DNA of 64,000 nucleotides from assembly GCA_023014335.1 (NCBI GenBank), contig JAECYW010000006.1:2976001-3040000 (forward strand), given 5' to 3'. This document shows positions 36,585 through 47,553 of the stretch, one piece after another. The stretch's first letter is position 1. Every line of letters starts with the position of its first letter. Below the pieces are notes generated by a model, which was given only the letters and a program-made list of their open reading frames with translations, had not been told where the DNA came from and did no database searches. The stretch is from Galerina marginata. Taxonomy: Eukaryota > Basidiomycota > Agaricomycetes > Agaricales > Galerinaceae. Position numbers and translations under genes: made by a program.

Positions 36585-37429
36585 AGGGTGGAAGAACTCT
36601 GAAGAAAAAAAAGTTCTTCAAGGGCGCCGCGTCGTCGACGGCCGTATTTAAAATAATTAATACGTGCGAGTGTCAAGGCCTCCGAGCGACGATAGGAGTC
36701 AGGGAATCCGAATCATATATCATTTTTTACTTCTTATCGCATAAATTCTCAGGTTGATGGTGACCCGACCTTCGGGGGCCTTTTTTCAATTAAAATAACT
36801 GGGGGGAGGATCGTCCTGGATCACACTCCACTGGAATATGGGGCGCCCTCGTTGTCTAATGTCTTGCCTGGCGAATCGCGATGGAGGGGTCGAGGACCCT
36901 GTCGGCGAATTGAAGTCGGCGGCGCGTAAGAGAATCATGTGCGAGTTGTCGCACCTCGGAATGACGGTTGGAATTATGCAATATGGCGATGTCGGGGGTT
37001 GGGTTGGGACGTGTCTCAGTCTGCCGCGCGATCTGGTGCGGGGAAGGGACTGGGGGAACCCACAAGGTGATCAGCCACCATCAGGGATTTCTGGATATGG
37101 GGCGCGAAGAGGAGGTGTGTTTGAAATACTTTTGAATTGCATTAAGGAGGAACGGGGAGGGCAGAATTTTGTGGGTAGACGTGCTTCAAACTGGTTGGTG
37201 GGAAAGGCTTTTCAGAGAATAGGAAAGAGCTATTAGATGCAGGCAGGACTAGCTGGAGTAGTGGACGTGGCGCAGTGAATTTCATTTTTGAAGGTTGAAG
37301 AAAACAGGAGGAGTTCCTATTTTAGGTACCGTCGGCTGATGGGAAATGATCGATCGGACGGCACGTGGCACAATTAACTCTTCCTCCAACCACCAACTTC
37401 ACCTTGCGCGCCAAAAATCGCGAAGACAT
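36585..37429. other. Intergenic region between divergent genes
   Basis: These 845 bp lie between DUF6533 copy C (minus) and the TMEM19-like gene (plus). A 132-codon open frame at 36838-37236 plus is Gly/Arg-rich and motif-free and is treated as chance. Confidence 0.5.
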
Positions 37430-38597
37430 ATGCAAATTCCATTAGTTCCTTTAGCGCTTGCACTGCTACTCAGCGGACATGGTCTTCGCAAACACTCTCT
37501 ATCGCCTAGCGGCGCCTTAGCCGCTCTGGTAGTTGGCTTTCTCATGATGGCGGGAGGGACGCGTGTGTTCGGTGTGTCCCTAATTGGATTCTATCTCGTG
37601 GGCAGTCGGGCTACGAAGTGTGAGTGGGAAGTTTAGAATGCGGTTTTTTGTTTCTAAGAATTTAATAGACGGGAAGAACAGGAAGGCGCTGTTGGAAGAT
37701 GGGTATCAGGAGGGAGGGTACAGGTCTGCCTGGCAGGTGTTGTGCAATAGCGCATCGGCCCTGGTGGCATCTGTTCTCTGGAACGCGGCTTTCGCTCCGA
37801 CGAGCGTTCAGGCGGCAGGTGCGAGATTACTGGGCGTCGATGTAGCAGCCCTCGTACTGCATCTGAATAATACGACGCCGTACGATACCTCGGACAAGGG
37901 CTGGTGTCCGGCCTCGACGACAGTCGCAGACGGATGGAGTCGTGCATTGATGTTCGCAAGTCTAGGGTGCGTTTCTTCGCTGAAAAGCCGATGTATAGCT
38001 TATCGATTACACACAGTCACTTCGCGTGCTGTCTCGGAGATACGCTTGCATCCGAGCTGGGCATTCTATCGCGGTCGAGACCGAGGTTGATCACGACTCT
38101 GAAAGCTGTGCCGCCTGGAACGAACGGCGCGATGTCGTTCGGAGGAACGGTCGCGTCCATTGTAGGAGGTGGCGTCGTTGGCACGTTGGTTGGTGTAACA
38201 CTGGTGCTGGAGAACGCGAAGTGTTCCGAGGAGTGGGGCCATATCTTATTTGAAAGCGTGAGTTGGGGTATGTGTTGGGGTGGATTTGGAAGCTTGGTTA
38301 GTCCGGACGGTCCCTGGAAATAATTTTGGGGTTGATTTGGAGAATGCAGGTGGATTCGCTGCTCGGCGCGACGGTCCAACAAACGCGATACTCGAAGACG
38401 AAGCGGGTGGTGCTGCAGGACGAAAGCAAATTGAGAGAGGAGGTCCAGGTTATCAGCGGGTTGAATGTGTTGACCAATAACCAGGTTGGACTCCAATCTC
38501 TGTCTCTGGGACCAATATCTGATATGATTTGCAGGTAAATCTGGTGTCGAGTGTCTTTTGTGCGGTGATGGCGGGATGGTTTGGTGGGAGAAGATGA
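37430..38597 (+). CDS. TMEM19: TMEM19/DUF92 family integral membrane protein
   Basis: Five exons (introns 37620-37668, 37967-38016, 38297-38349, 38485-38534) give 321 residues. The protein begins with hydrophobic helices (IPLVPLALALLLSGHGLRK) and has the DUF92 hallmarks SPSGALAALVVGF, GFYLVGSRATK, CCLGDTLASELG, PPGTNGAMS, GSLVDSLLGATVQ and ISGLNVLTNNQVNLVSS. About six or seven transmembrane segments are expected. The family occurs from bacteria to humans. Bacterial relatives include phytol-phosphate kinase-like proteins, and the cellular role of eukaryotic TMEM19 is not settled. The first ATG at 37346 is in the same frame, but 37430 gives the family-typical start. The stop lies 103 bp before the glycogen synthase start, so the two share a compact boundary. 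Confidence 0.88.
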
Positions 38598-38640
38598 CGT
38601 CATGTGTATTAACCCGTAGATTTGGCGGGAAAGTTCCCGA

Positions 38641-38650
38641 TATAATATAT
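38641..38650 (+). promoter_or_regulatory. TATA-like box of the glycogen synthase gene
   Basis: TATAATATAT lies 51 bp before the GSY1 start codon, in the 103-bp space after the TMEM19-like stop. Confidence 0.45.
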
Positions 38651-38700
38651 CCGGCTGAGTTGGACCCTTGTTCAAAGTTTTCTCCTCTCTCCATCCCTCC

Positions 38701-41301
38701 ATGGCCGAAGTCAAGCGCGACGTCCACAATCCCCTCCTCTTCGAGTGCGCCTGGGAGGTCGCGAACAAGGTCGGCGGCATCTACACCGTCATCAAGACAA
38801 AAGTCCCCGTTACGGTCTCGGAATATGGCGATAGGTATTGCCTCATTGGCCCGCTTTCGTACAAGACGGCGCCTATGGAGGTCGAGGCAGAAGAGCCTAC
38901 AGACGAGCATCTCGCAGCCACTCTCGAGTCGATGCGAGCCCAGGGCGTCAAGGCTCTCTACGGCCGTTGGTTGATCGAAGGCAATCCCCACGTCCTCCTT
39001 TTCGACACGGGCAGCGTCTACTCGCGGCTGGATGAATGGAAGGGGGATTTATGGAACCTTGCGGGCATCCCTAGTCCTCCAAACGACCACGAAACGAATG
39101 AGACCATCGTCTTTGGCTATCTCGTAGCATGGTTCCTCGGTGATGTCAGAGTTCCCACCATTTTCCTGTCCAACCACAAAACTCACTCTGCACGTCTAGT
39201 ATGTCGCCCGTCAACTGACAACCGCGGTGATAGCCCACTTCCATGAATGGCAAGCCGGCCTCGCTATTCCTCTTTGCCGTAAGAGACATATCGACGTCAC
39301 TACCGTTTTCACCACCCACGCAACTCTCCTCGGCCGCTACCTCTGTGCTGGATCCGTTGATTTCTACAACAACCTCCAATACTTCGATGTCGACCATGAA
39401 GCCGGGAAGCGAGGCATCTATCACCGGTATTGCATTGAACGCTCCGCGACGCATTGTGCAGACGTTTTCACCACTGTCTCCCACATTACCGCATACGAGA
39501 GCGAACATCTCCTAAAGAGGAAACCAGACGGCGTCCTTCCGAATGGCTTAAACGTCGTCAAGTTTCAAGCTATCCACGAGTTCCAAAACTTACACGCTAC
39601 CAGCAAAGCCAAAATCAACGAATTCATAAGGGGTCACTTTTATGGTCATTACGATTTTGACCTTGATAACACACTCTACGTCAGTCTTTATCATCCGTCG
39701 TCGCGTTTCATATTCTGACGACGGCTTTTAGATGTTTACTGCTGGAAGATACGAGTATAGAAACAAGGGAGTAGATATGTTCATTGAATCTCTCGCCCGT
39801 ACGCCTTGTAGTCTTTATGTTCACTTCATTTGCTGATATCTTACCAGGTCTAAATTACAAGCTGCAAAAAGCAGGATCTAACGTCACCATCGTCGCGTTT
39901 ATTATCATGCCCGCCGCAACTCATTCCTACACTATCGAGGCGCTCAAAGGTCAAGCAGTGACCAAACAACTCCGCGACACCGTCACAGAGATCCAGAACC
40001 GAATCGGGGCTCGACTATTCGACCACGCCGCTCGGTTCCATGGGTAACTATCCATTTTACCACACGACGCATCGCTGGGCTAACAGACCGATAATCTTTC
40101 AGGGAAGAGAAGTTTATGCCCTCTCCAGACGAGCTGCTTTCCGAAGAAGATCAGGTCCTACTCAAGCGCCGCATTTTCGCATTGAAGAGGAACTCGCTAC
40201 CTCCTATCGTTACTCACAACATGGCGGACGACGCCAACGACCCCATCCTTAGCCAGATTCGACGTGTCAAGCTGTTCAACGACAGCTCTGATCGCGTTAA
40301 GATTATCTTCCACCCCGATTTCCTGAACAGCAATAACCCTATTCTGGGTCTCGATTACGAAGAGTTTGTTCGTGGGTGTCATCTTGGTGTCTTCCCGAGT
40401 TACTACGAGCCATGGGGGTACACGCCAGCAGAGTGCACTGTGGTACGTGTCAAGTTCCTTGAGTCTGTCGTTGCCGTATTTGCTGAGCGTGTTTGCAGAT
40501 GGGCATCCCATCCATCACCACCAACCTCTCCGGCTTCGGATGTTTCATGCAAGACCTGATCGAACACCCCGAAGACGAAGGCTGCTACATCATCGACCGG
40601 CGCATGCAGTCCGTCGAAGACTCCGTGAACCAACTCACCGACAACATGTTCACCTTCACCCAAAAAACGCGCCGACAGCGCATCAACCAGCGCAACCGCG
40701 TCGAGCGCCTCAGCCCGCTGCTCGACTGGAAGAACCTCGGCATCGAGTATAGCAAGGCGCGTCAGCTGGCTTTGCGCCGTGCGTATCCGGATGCGTTCTA
40801 TGGGAATGAGGGGGAGGATATATATGCGGATACGTTTGGGGATGCGGATTACTTTGGAGGAGGCGTTGAGAGGATGAAGCCCGGCAGTATGCCTGCGAGC
40901 CCGAGGCTGCGGGGTATGGCGACGCCTGGTGATATGGGAACTCTGACTGAAGAGGTATTTTTCGATCCCTCGTTTGCTTTGGGTCTTTGCTGATACGGCG
41001 TATAGATGCAAGGGCTTAATACGAGTGATTACCGAGGCCATAACTGGCCTGGATCACAAGTTGACGAGGAAGACTCGTATCCTTTGTACGTTTTCCCATT
41101 CCTCATGTCCCAAACCCCAGCTTATTTATCTTCCCTGCCAGCCCATTGGTCATGAAAGTACGGTCACGGTCAGGTTCGGTCATGAGCGGTGCAAGTACGC
41201 CTGGTGGGGGTGCATTTAAGAGCTTGAGCGAGGGTGATTTGATGAAGGCGGATGCGGCTCTCAGCCAGGTTAATGGTATTACCAATGGTTATAGTAAATA
41301 G
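38701..41301 (+). CDS. GSY1: Glycogen [starch] synthase (GT3)
   Basis: Eight exons (introns 39145-39199, 39680-39731, 39799-39847, 40044-40102, 40443-40498, 40955-41005, 41086-41141) give 740 residues. The enzyme adds glucose from UDP-glucose to growing alpha-1,4-glucan primed by glycogenin. The N-terminus [20 protein letters not shown] holds the conserved KVGGIY loop. [41 protein letters not shown] and [10 protein letters not shown] follow. The second Rossmann half has [15 protein letters not shown], containing the catalytic Glu region, then [16 protein letters not shown]. The Arg-rich regulatory helix [17 protein letters not shown], which binds glucose-6-phosphate in the yeast and animal enzymes, is intact. 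The tail is Ser-rich ([13 protein letters not shown]), consistent with inhibitory phosphorylation. It is cytosolic and expected to be fully functional. Confidence 0.96.
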
Positions 41302-41878
41302 TTGTTGTCTGTCCCTAATTCACCCTTGCTTATATATTTTATTATATCTTGTCATTCACACTGGAGGCAAACTTGAAGGCGTTTGAAATAAATGCCTTTG
41401 GGTTGTTTGGGTGTTCAGATAGTGCTGCAGCTGTATTGACGAAGGTACAGATGGCGAGGGAGTTCCAAGACTGAGCGCTAGGTACTTTGTACGAGGACAT
41501 GTTTGGCAGCAGGGAAATGCGTACGTGTTGGTTTTGCAAGCTTCTGCTGGATAGTCTCTTAGATCGAGGTCCCAATCACGACATCTTCGACGTCGAAGTG
41601 CTCAGTGGAACTAGCAGCGAGAGTAGAGAAAGGTTTGCGGCGGTACCTGTGCATTTCCCTATTCCTGCATTAATGTGGGAAGTCGAAACAAGTCATTGGG
41701 AAAGCAACCAAAAATGACAAAGACTTGCATTATGTATGGAACCAGAGGCGTGTGCTCAAGCTACCCAAACCGAAGGTTGCAAACGTCAAAATTAGCGAAA
41801 GTTGAGTAGAGAAAAAAGAAACATAAATGAGAATCATCAAAGCAACGTAGAGACAGTAGGTTAACATGTAGCAGTGTC
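41302..41878. other. Convergent 3' spacer
   Basis: These 577 bp lie between GSY1 and the minus-strand split membrane gene. A 77-codon minus frame (41342-41575) has no motif. Confidence 0.5.
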
Positions 41879-44177
41879 TTAGTTTTTCTGCATCTTGATG
41901 GTCATGTCGGGTTTGGGTAAGGGTAGTTCTGCTTTGTATAAAATGTCCGAGAGAGCAAGTTCGCGCAATTTGTAGTTGGAGCGCGACGTAGGACTAGAGT
42001 TGCGATAGAATGCTAGACAAGCAAGGTACAGAAGAAACGTGGCGCCTGGGAGGGTTGTTTGAATCCACCACCTACTGAGATTTATTGAGTTCGTCGTCGC
42101 CGAAAGATATTGGATTTGCGTGGCATTTCCAGATTGACCTGCAGTATAGATGAGGGCATCCAGTACCGTGCTGAGGGTTGTCGTCCATCTGCTGTCGTCC
42201 AAAGCGCAGTCAGGGGTATCTGAGAGCCCAGGGTATCCCACCAGGACGTCGGTGACGCAGGAGAAGGGGACCATATCATGTTCCACAATGGAGGGTTGCC
42301 AAAATCCAAGAACAGTTTCATCAATAAACCGGGATAGGCACGCCATGGGGTCTGTACTTGGACAAGAGTTGAGGAAGGGATCACTTGGGTCTGTGTGAAT
42401 GATGGGTTGGCTAGAGAAGATGTCCTGGGCACCCGGTTTATCGACAGGCGGTAGGCTTACTAGGCGAGTCGTATGGTTGCACACCGCAAAATGCATACCA
42501 CCGTCAGAGGATGCAGTTGCATTGGGGACCACGTTGCTGGTGTTGCTTGCCCACAAATATGGACGAGTTGTGACGGAGTCGGACAGCTCAGGGAATGAAA
42601 GAAATATTGACGATAGGTGTGTGTAGGAATATGTCACAAACCAGAAGGTGCCGTTGGTGAGATTGTATGCCTTCTCGCCGGGAGACAGTGCAGCATGATC
42701 GTCAGCCAGGTAAGGAGAGTCGAGGGAAAGGACGGAAATGTCCCAGCCTTGCTTGCCGCATGAGATAGTTCCAGCAATGCGAGAACCGCTGGGTTGGGGA
42801 TTTGTAGCGGATAGTGTTCTGTTGTCTCGCAAAACCAGAGTGCCATCAAACACCGAGGTTGGCCGGTGTGATCCGCTGCCATATAGGAACCAATTAGTTA
42901 GCTGATTGAGGACAATGTACTCGCCATTACTGATATATCGGAGGTCCTGGCGTGGAATAGCGAAGTTGCTTTGATAGGTAAAAGGGACATAAACGCTCCT
43001 CGTGCCTCGGAGGTCGGCTATGGAGAATCCGACGACAAGAGAAATAAAAAAACCAATCCCAAACTGGACGAGAGCAAAGGTACCCAAAAAGCGAGGACCA
43101 TGCGATTGCTGGTGGGAAGAATCGTTGGGTGGTATTTTGTTGCGATGGACCATTGGCTTGAAAAAAAGGATGAGAGAAGCGGAGATGCTCCCATCCACTG
43201 CACTAATCTCCCTTTCCAAATTGCGTACCGTTCTCCCATTAACGAGAGTCCAAGATTCGTAAGCTATGAACCTGGATAAACCCAGGCCAGAAACGAAGAC
43301 ACTGCGGGCATTGGCCTATATAATCAATCGTCTTATATGTTGAATATGTTTAAAATAAAATCACTATATAATTTCCAATATAATCAGACCAGCTTCTTAA
43401 CATCTTGTCATCCGATCAAACTTGTTGTAACTCAAAAATACGGTGCATTTTATTACAAAAAAAGTACACGGGACTGTATGAGACGGCCCCAGTGGCATAA
43501 ATCTAAAATATCTAGTCAATATTCAAAATTTTATGGCTCCGAGAGTCATATTTCAGTAGTCGCAGCGTCTAAAACATCCTGACATCTTGACAGGTTTTTT
43601 ACAATAAAAACAGCGATTATATGGGTGATTATTTTGGAACAGCCTCACGATGACAAATCCTATAAAAACACTGATTTTATTGTGAATTTGTCTTGATTAT
43701 ATAGGCCAAAGCCCGCAGTGAGACGCCGCCTTGGAGCCAATATTGCATGAGGGTTGAAAGGCGCGGGATGATGTCGCCTCTGGGATCAAGGTTGTGGTGG
43801 CAAGTAGCACCGTCGGGACAGGTGTAAATTTTGGGAAGAAGAGCGACCCGGACAACAAAGGTTCCAGCAAGCATGATACAGATTCCGGTCATGACCAAAA
43901 AACTGTTAAACGCGAGCGGAAAATCTTCACCGAGTGTTTGATACATTTCGCGTGCGATTTGAAAAAGTTTGAACCTTGGTTTCGATCCGGCAGGCGTCTC
44001 CGGAGGCACCTGGCGCTTGACGGAGCACGGTTCATCTTGGTTCGACGCGTTTGGTGTGCTAGAGGCATTCACATGGGTCATTTCTATAACCTCTTCAGGT
44101 TGGGCTGAGTTGGGGGGTTGTCGCCTGGTAATGGGAGAGCCGGAACCATCCCTTGGTTGGACCATATCGGAAGACAT
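41879..44177 (-). pseudogene. Membrane-protein paralogue split by a MITE
   Basis: This is a minus-strand copy of the gene at 45466-47553. The N-terminal part (44177 to 43721) runs MSSDMVQPRDG... through LAFNSFLVMTGICIMLAG and LLPKIYTCPDGATCHHNLDP to MQYWLQGGV. There a 421-bp transposon (43300-43720) interrupts it, and translation would end 14 codons inside the element. Beyond the element the frame resumes cleanly (FVSGLGLSRFIAYESWTLV) and is open to 41879, through LGTFALVQFGIGFFISLVVG, the luminal domain with many N-glycosylation sites, and the last helix. No other stop or frameshift is seen, so the insertion is probably young. The element's TIR ends in CAG, but splicing from the nearby GT to it would not restore the frame. 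Confidence 0.85.
43297..43723. mobile_element. CACTG-type (CACTA/CMC-like) MITE with 3-bp target duplication
   Basis: The element proper spans 43300-43720 (421 bp). It starts CACTGCGGGCATTGGCCTAT and continues ATAATCAA; its other end is the inverted complement with one mismatch over about 28 bp. The trinucleotide aga flanks it on both sides (43297-43299 and 43721-43723), while the uninterrupted paralogue has it once. CACTA/EnSpm elements are known for CACT(A/G) ends and 3-bp duplications. The interior is AT-rich and has no transposase frame, so it is non-autonomous. Confidence 0.9.
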
Positions 44178-45465
44178 TAATAGAGCTACATTGGATTGAA
44201 TAAATGTCAACTACGAAGAGAACAAGGAATAATTACAACTTACAAGGTGAGACCTAAATCGCCACTCAAGATGAACCTTGCGCCAACCTTGCGCTAGTCG
44301 CAGCGCCCACGTTGAAGATGAAAACGACACGAAACCTTCCTTTATAACATATTGATTGGGGGCTTTCTCCCCTGACGGTGTGTCGATCACGGCTGTAATC
44401 GTTCTTTGTGTTCTCAGGGTCAACCACCCATGAGGCAGACCGTATGTTGACCGTATGTCTGTTTCTCTATGGAGTTCGCTTCCCAATCGCTTCCCGTGCA
44501 GTTCAAGTTAAAGATAACTTGAAGTTCATGCAAAGAAATGCGTCGATTGTTGGATTCAATTGATGTGTGGTTGAGGCACTTTCTGAGTTCGCCGGACGTT
44601 TCTGTTCAAGGAACTCCCCAGTTATTTACCTTCCTTCTCCAATTCTCCGACAACATGGAGCGCTTGTTGTGAGTGGTCCGGAATGAAACCTTTGATAAAC
44701 AACGGCGTAAGACAGGCTGTCACGGTGGACAGCAAGGATGTAACGATGTAAAAAGTCATATCGAGTGCTAGCGAAGCGCTTAAGCGGTCAATAAATGCCA
44801 TTTGTACTTGTTTGGTGACGCCTTGCCTCTCGGTCCCCTTGCCTCTAACATTTGTAAACCTGGCGGTTGAAGCACCTTATCGTTTCCTCGTTGTCTGGAG
44901 GTTCCTATTTACTGCGAGGACTATCCTATCCTCTTGCTATTCTATCCTCCGGCAAGCCTGAATATTGATGAACTGCAGTGTGGGACAGGCTGTCATGGTG
45001 GACTGCAAGAATGTAAGCATCACATTGACATTGTCACTTACTGAGCGACTGTCTACCACTTCTACACCGTTTTCAGCCGTTTTGACACGTACAGCCTCGA
45101 GAGACGCTCTAAAGTCGGACAATTTTCGCTGAAACTCACCTCATCTTCAAACGTGAACTGTATGGGAAGCGATTAGGAACCGAACTGCTCTATCACACTG
45201 AGGACCGACCGAGAAACAGACATGTCGTCTGCCTCGTGGCTAGTTGCAAGGTTGTTGGCCCTGCAAACCGAAATCAACATTTAATGTAAAGGAGGGTTTC
45301 GTGTCGTGTTCTCATCTTTGACGCCGGCGCTGCTACTAAGCGCAAGGCTCATCTTGAGGTGCCAATAAACCAGGCTTCAGCTTGTAAGTTGGAACTCTTC
45401 CTTATCCTCTTTATAGTTGACATATTTGAACCAATGTAGCTTTATTGACGCCTTAAGCTTGGGAA
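44178..45465. repeat. Spacer of the inverted duplication with mirrored promoter arms
   Basis: The leader of the minus copy (44178 to about 44520, read on the minus strand) matches the leader of the plus copy (about 45165-45465). Shared strings include ggtttcgtgtcgt, gcgcaaggt/ctcatcttgag, agaaacagacat and tctgcctc. The two paralogues thus face away from each other with duplicated promoters around a unique centre near 44520-45160. Confidence 0.75.
44622..44801 (-). CDS. Possible small hydrophobic ORF (59 codons)
   Basis: ATG at 44801 to TAA at 44622 encodes a peptide starting MAFIDRLSASLALDM with a hydrophobic middle (YIVTSLLSTVTACLTPLFI) and a charged end (GELEKEGK). A related stretch in the same orientation lies at 44937-45122 (LTFLQSTMTACPTLQFI), so the spacer contains a small tandem duplication. 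It could be a micro-protein, an upstream exon or a remnant. I do not recognise it. Confidence 0.25.
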   Translation of the reverse strand: MAFIDRLSASLALDMTFYIVTSLLSTVTACLTPLFIKGFIPDHSQQALHVVGELEKEGK

Positions 45466-47553
45466 ATGGCCCAACCAAGTGAAGTTTCCGGCTCAACGCA
45501 CAGTCCCATTCTCCAACTCTCCAACCCAGCCCTACCGGAATCGCTTATTGAAAAGGACCCTTCAAATGATGACGCGTCTTCACCTTCACCAGGCCCCCAG
45601 CCCGCCGTCCAATCCGCGGCAGGTCATGAATCTCATGATTCCGAGCCGCTGCTCCAACCCATTTCCATCGTCCAAAACTCTGGTCCACCAATCGTATCGA
45701 CCCAAGAGAAAGCTGGCTCAAATGTGCCTCGTCCGCCTCATGAATCCGAGTTACAGCCAGAACTTCCCCCCCGCGGCACTGTAAACCGCACGCAGAGTGG
45801 GTATGAGTCTATTCAGAAGGGGGCTCCCGAGATGGCTGCCGCAGGGAAACCGAAGTTCAACATTTATCAAACCGCACGCGAAATGTACAAAGCATTCGTT
45901 GGATTTCCGCTCGCGTTTAACAGTTTTTTGGTCATGACCGGAATCTGTATCATGCTTGCTGGAACCTTTATTGTCCACGCCGCCCTTCTTCCCAAAATTT
46001 ACACCTGCCCCGACGGTGCTACTTGCCACCACAACCTTGATCCCAGAGGCGACATCATCCCGCGCCTTCCAACCCTCATGCAATATTGGCTCCAAGGCGG
46101 CGTCTTCGTTGCCAGCTTGGGTTTATCTAAGTTCATGGCCTACGAGTCTTGGACCATCGTGGAAGGGTCTGACGGGAGCACCATACGCAATTTGGAAAGG
46201 GAGATTGGTGCAGTGGATGGGAAATTGTTCGCTACCCTCGTGCTTTTTTACGAGCCAATAGCAGCCCTCATCCGACGAGTGCTTCGGCCCAGCACTTCTT
46301 CCACCTTGCAATCGCGCAGGCCTCGCTGGTTAGGTACCTTTGCCCTCGTCCAGTTTGGCATTGGCTTTTTTATTTCCCTTGTCGTCGGATTCTCCATAAC
46401 CGACCTCCGAGGCGCGAGGAGCGTTTATGTCCCTTTTATCTATCATAGCAATATCGCCATTCCACGCCAGGACATCCGATTCGCCAGTAATGGTGATTAC
46501 ATTGTCGTCAATCAGCTAACTAATTGGTTACTACCTACGCGCGGGGCACACCGGCCAATCTCGGTGTTTGATGGCACCCTGGTTTTGCGAGACAACAGAA
46601 CACTATTCGCTACGAATCCCCAACCCAGCGGTTCTCGCATTACGGGGAATATCTCATGCAGCAGCCAAGGATGGAACACTTCCGTCCTTTCCCTCGATTC
46701 TCCTTACCTGGCCGACGGTCATGGTGCACTGCCTCCTGGCGCAAAGGCATACAATCTCACCGACGGTACCTTCTGGGCTGTGACATACTCCTACACACAT
46801 CTATCCTCGACATTCCTTGCAACAAAAAAAGCTGAGCTGTCTGATTCCGTCACGATTCGTCAATATTTGTGGGCGAGCAACACTAGCAACGTGATCCCCA
46901 ATGCAACTGCATCCTCTGACGGTGGTTTGTATTTTGCGCTTTGCACCCACACGACTCATCTGGTTGACCTACCGCCTGTCGATACACCGGGTACCCAGGA
47001 CATTTTCCCCAGCCAACCTGTCATATACAAAGACGCAAATGATCCCTTTCTTAACCTTTGTCCAAGTACAGACCCCATGGCGTGCTTATCCTGGTTCATT
47101 GATGAAGCTGTCTATGCATTTTGGGTAGCCTCCGTTGTGCAATTTGACATGACCGCCTTCTCCTGCGTCACTGACGTCCTGGTGGGATTCGATGGGCTCT
47201 CAGATACGACTGACTGTGCTTTGGACGACGTCAGATGGGCGACAACTCTCAGCACGACACTGGATGCCCTTATCTATACCTCAGGCCAATCTGAAAATGC
47301 TACACAAACACAATACCTTTCGGCTTTGACGGACTCGATAAACGCCGATAGGTGGTGGATTCAAACAACCCTTCCAGGCGTCACGTTTCTTCTTTACCTT
47401 GCTTGTCTGGTATACACTTCGTCTCTCAGCCCTAAAGACCACCCCAACTTACGGGAACTTGCTCTCTCGGACATTTTATGCGATGCAGCGCTCGAATGCG
47501 ACACACTTAAGCATGACGTGAAGGTCAAAATGGACACCCCCAGCCCAGCCTGA
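45466..47553 (+). CDS. Uncharacterised four-helix membrane protein, intact paralogue
   Basis: This is a single intronless frame of 695 residues. The first 130 residues are Pro/Ser-rich and probably disordered and cytoplasmic. Hydrophobic segments lie at about 147-170 (SFLVMTGICIMLAGTFIVHA), 205-227 (MQYWLQGGVFVASLGLSKFM), 295-317 (ALVQFGIGFFISLVVGFSI) and near 640-656 (LPGVTFLLYLACLVYTS). Between the last two is a large domain of about 320 residues with several N-x-S/T sites and cysteines in pairs (for example CPDGATC, CPSTDPMAC), as expected for an extracytoplasmic domain. It has no known motif; I do not recognise a named family. It is the intact partner of the split copy at 41879-44177, and the absence of introns is unusual in this window. 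Possible TATA (tttatag) near 45410. Confidence 0.82.
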   Translation: MAQPSEVSGSTHSPILQLSNPALPESLIEKDPSNDDASSPSPGPQPAVQSAAGHESHDSEPLLQPISIVQNSGPPIVSTQEKAGSNVPRPPHESELQPELPPRGTVNRTQSGYESIQKGAPEMAAAGKPKFNIYQTAREMYKAFVGFPLAFNSFLVMTGICIMLAGTFIVHAALLPKIYTCPDGATCHHNLDPRGDIIPRLPTLMQYWLQGGVFVASLGLSKFMAYESWTIVEGSDGSTIRNLEREIGAVDGKLFATLVLFYEPIAALIRRVLRPSTSSTLQSRRPRWLGTFALVQFGIGFFISLVVGFSITDLRGARSVYVPFIYHSNIAIPRQDIRFASNGDYIVVNQLTNWLLPTRGAHRPISVFDGTLVLRDNRTLFATNPQPSGSRITGNISCSSQGWNTSVLSLDSPYLADGHGALPPGAKAYNLTDGTFWAVTYSYTHLSSTFLATKKAELSDSVTIRQYLWASNTSNVIPNATASSDGGLYFALCTHTTHLVDLPPVDTPGTQDIFPSQPVIYKDANDPFLNLCPSTDPMACLSWFIDEAVYAFWVASVVQFDMTAFSCVTDVLVGFDGLSDTTDCALDDVRWATTLSTTLDALIYTSGQSENATQTQYLSALTDSINADRWWIQTTLPGVTFLLYLACLVYTSSLSPKDHPNLRELALSDILCDAALECDTLKHDVKVKMDTPSPA

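Noticed and set aside
36838..37236. 132-codon open frame between copy C and the TMEM19-like gene
   Set aside because: It is Gly/Arg-rich and without motifs, and lies in a normal divergent promoter region.
43300..43720. The MITE acting as a new intron, using the GT at the target site and the CAG of the terminal repeat
   Set aside because: The junction would leave the downstream exon one base out of frame, and no other GT-AG pair near the edges restores it.
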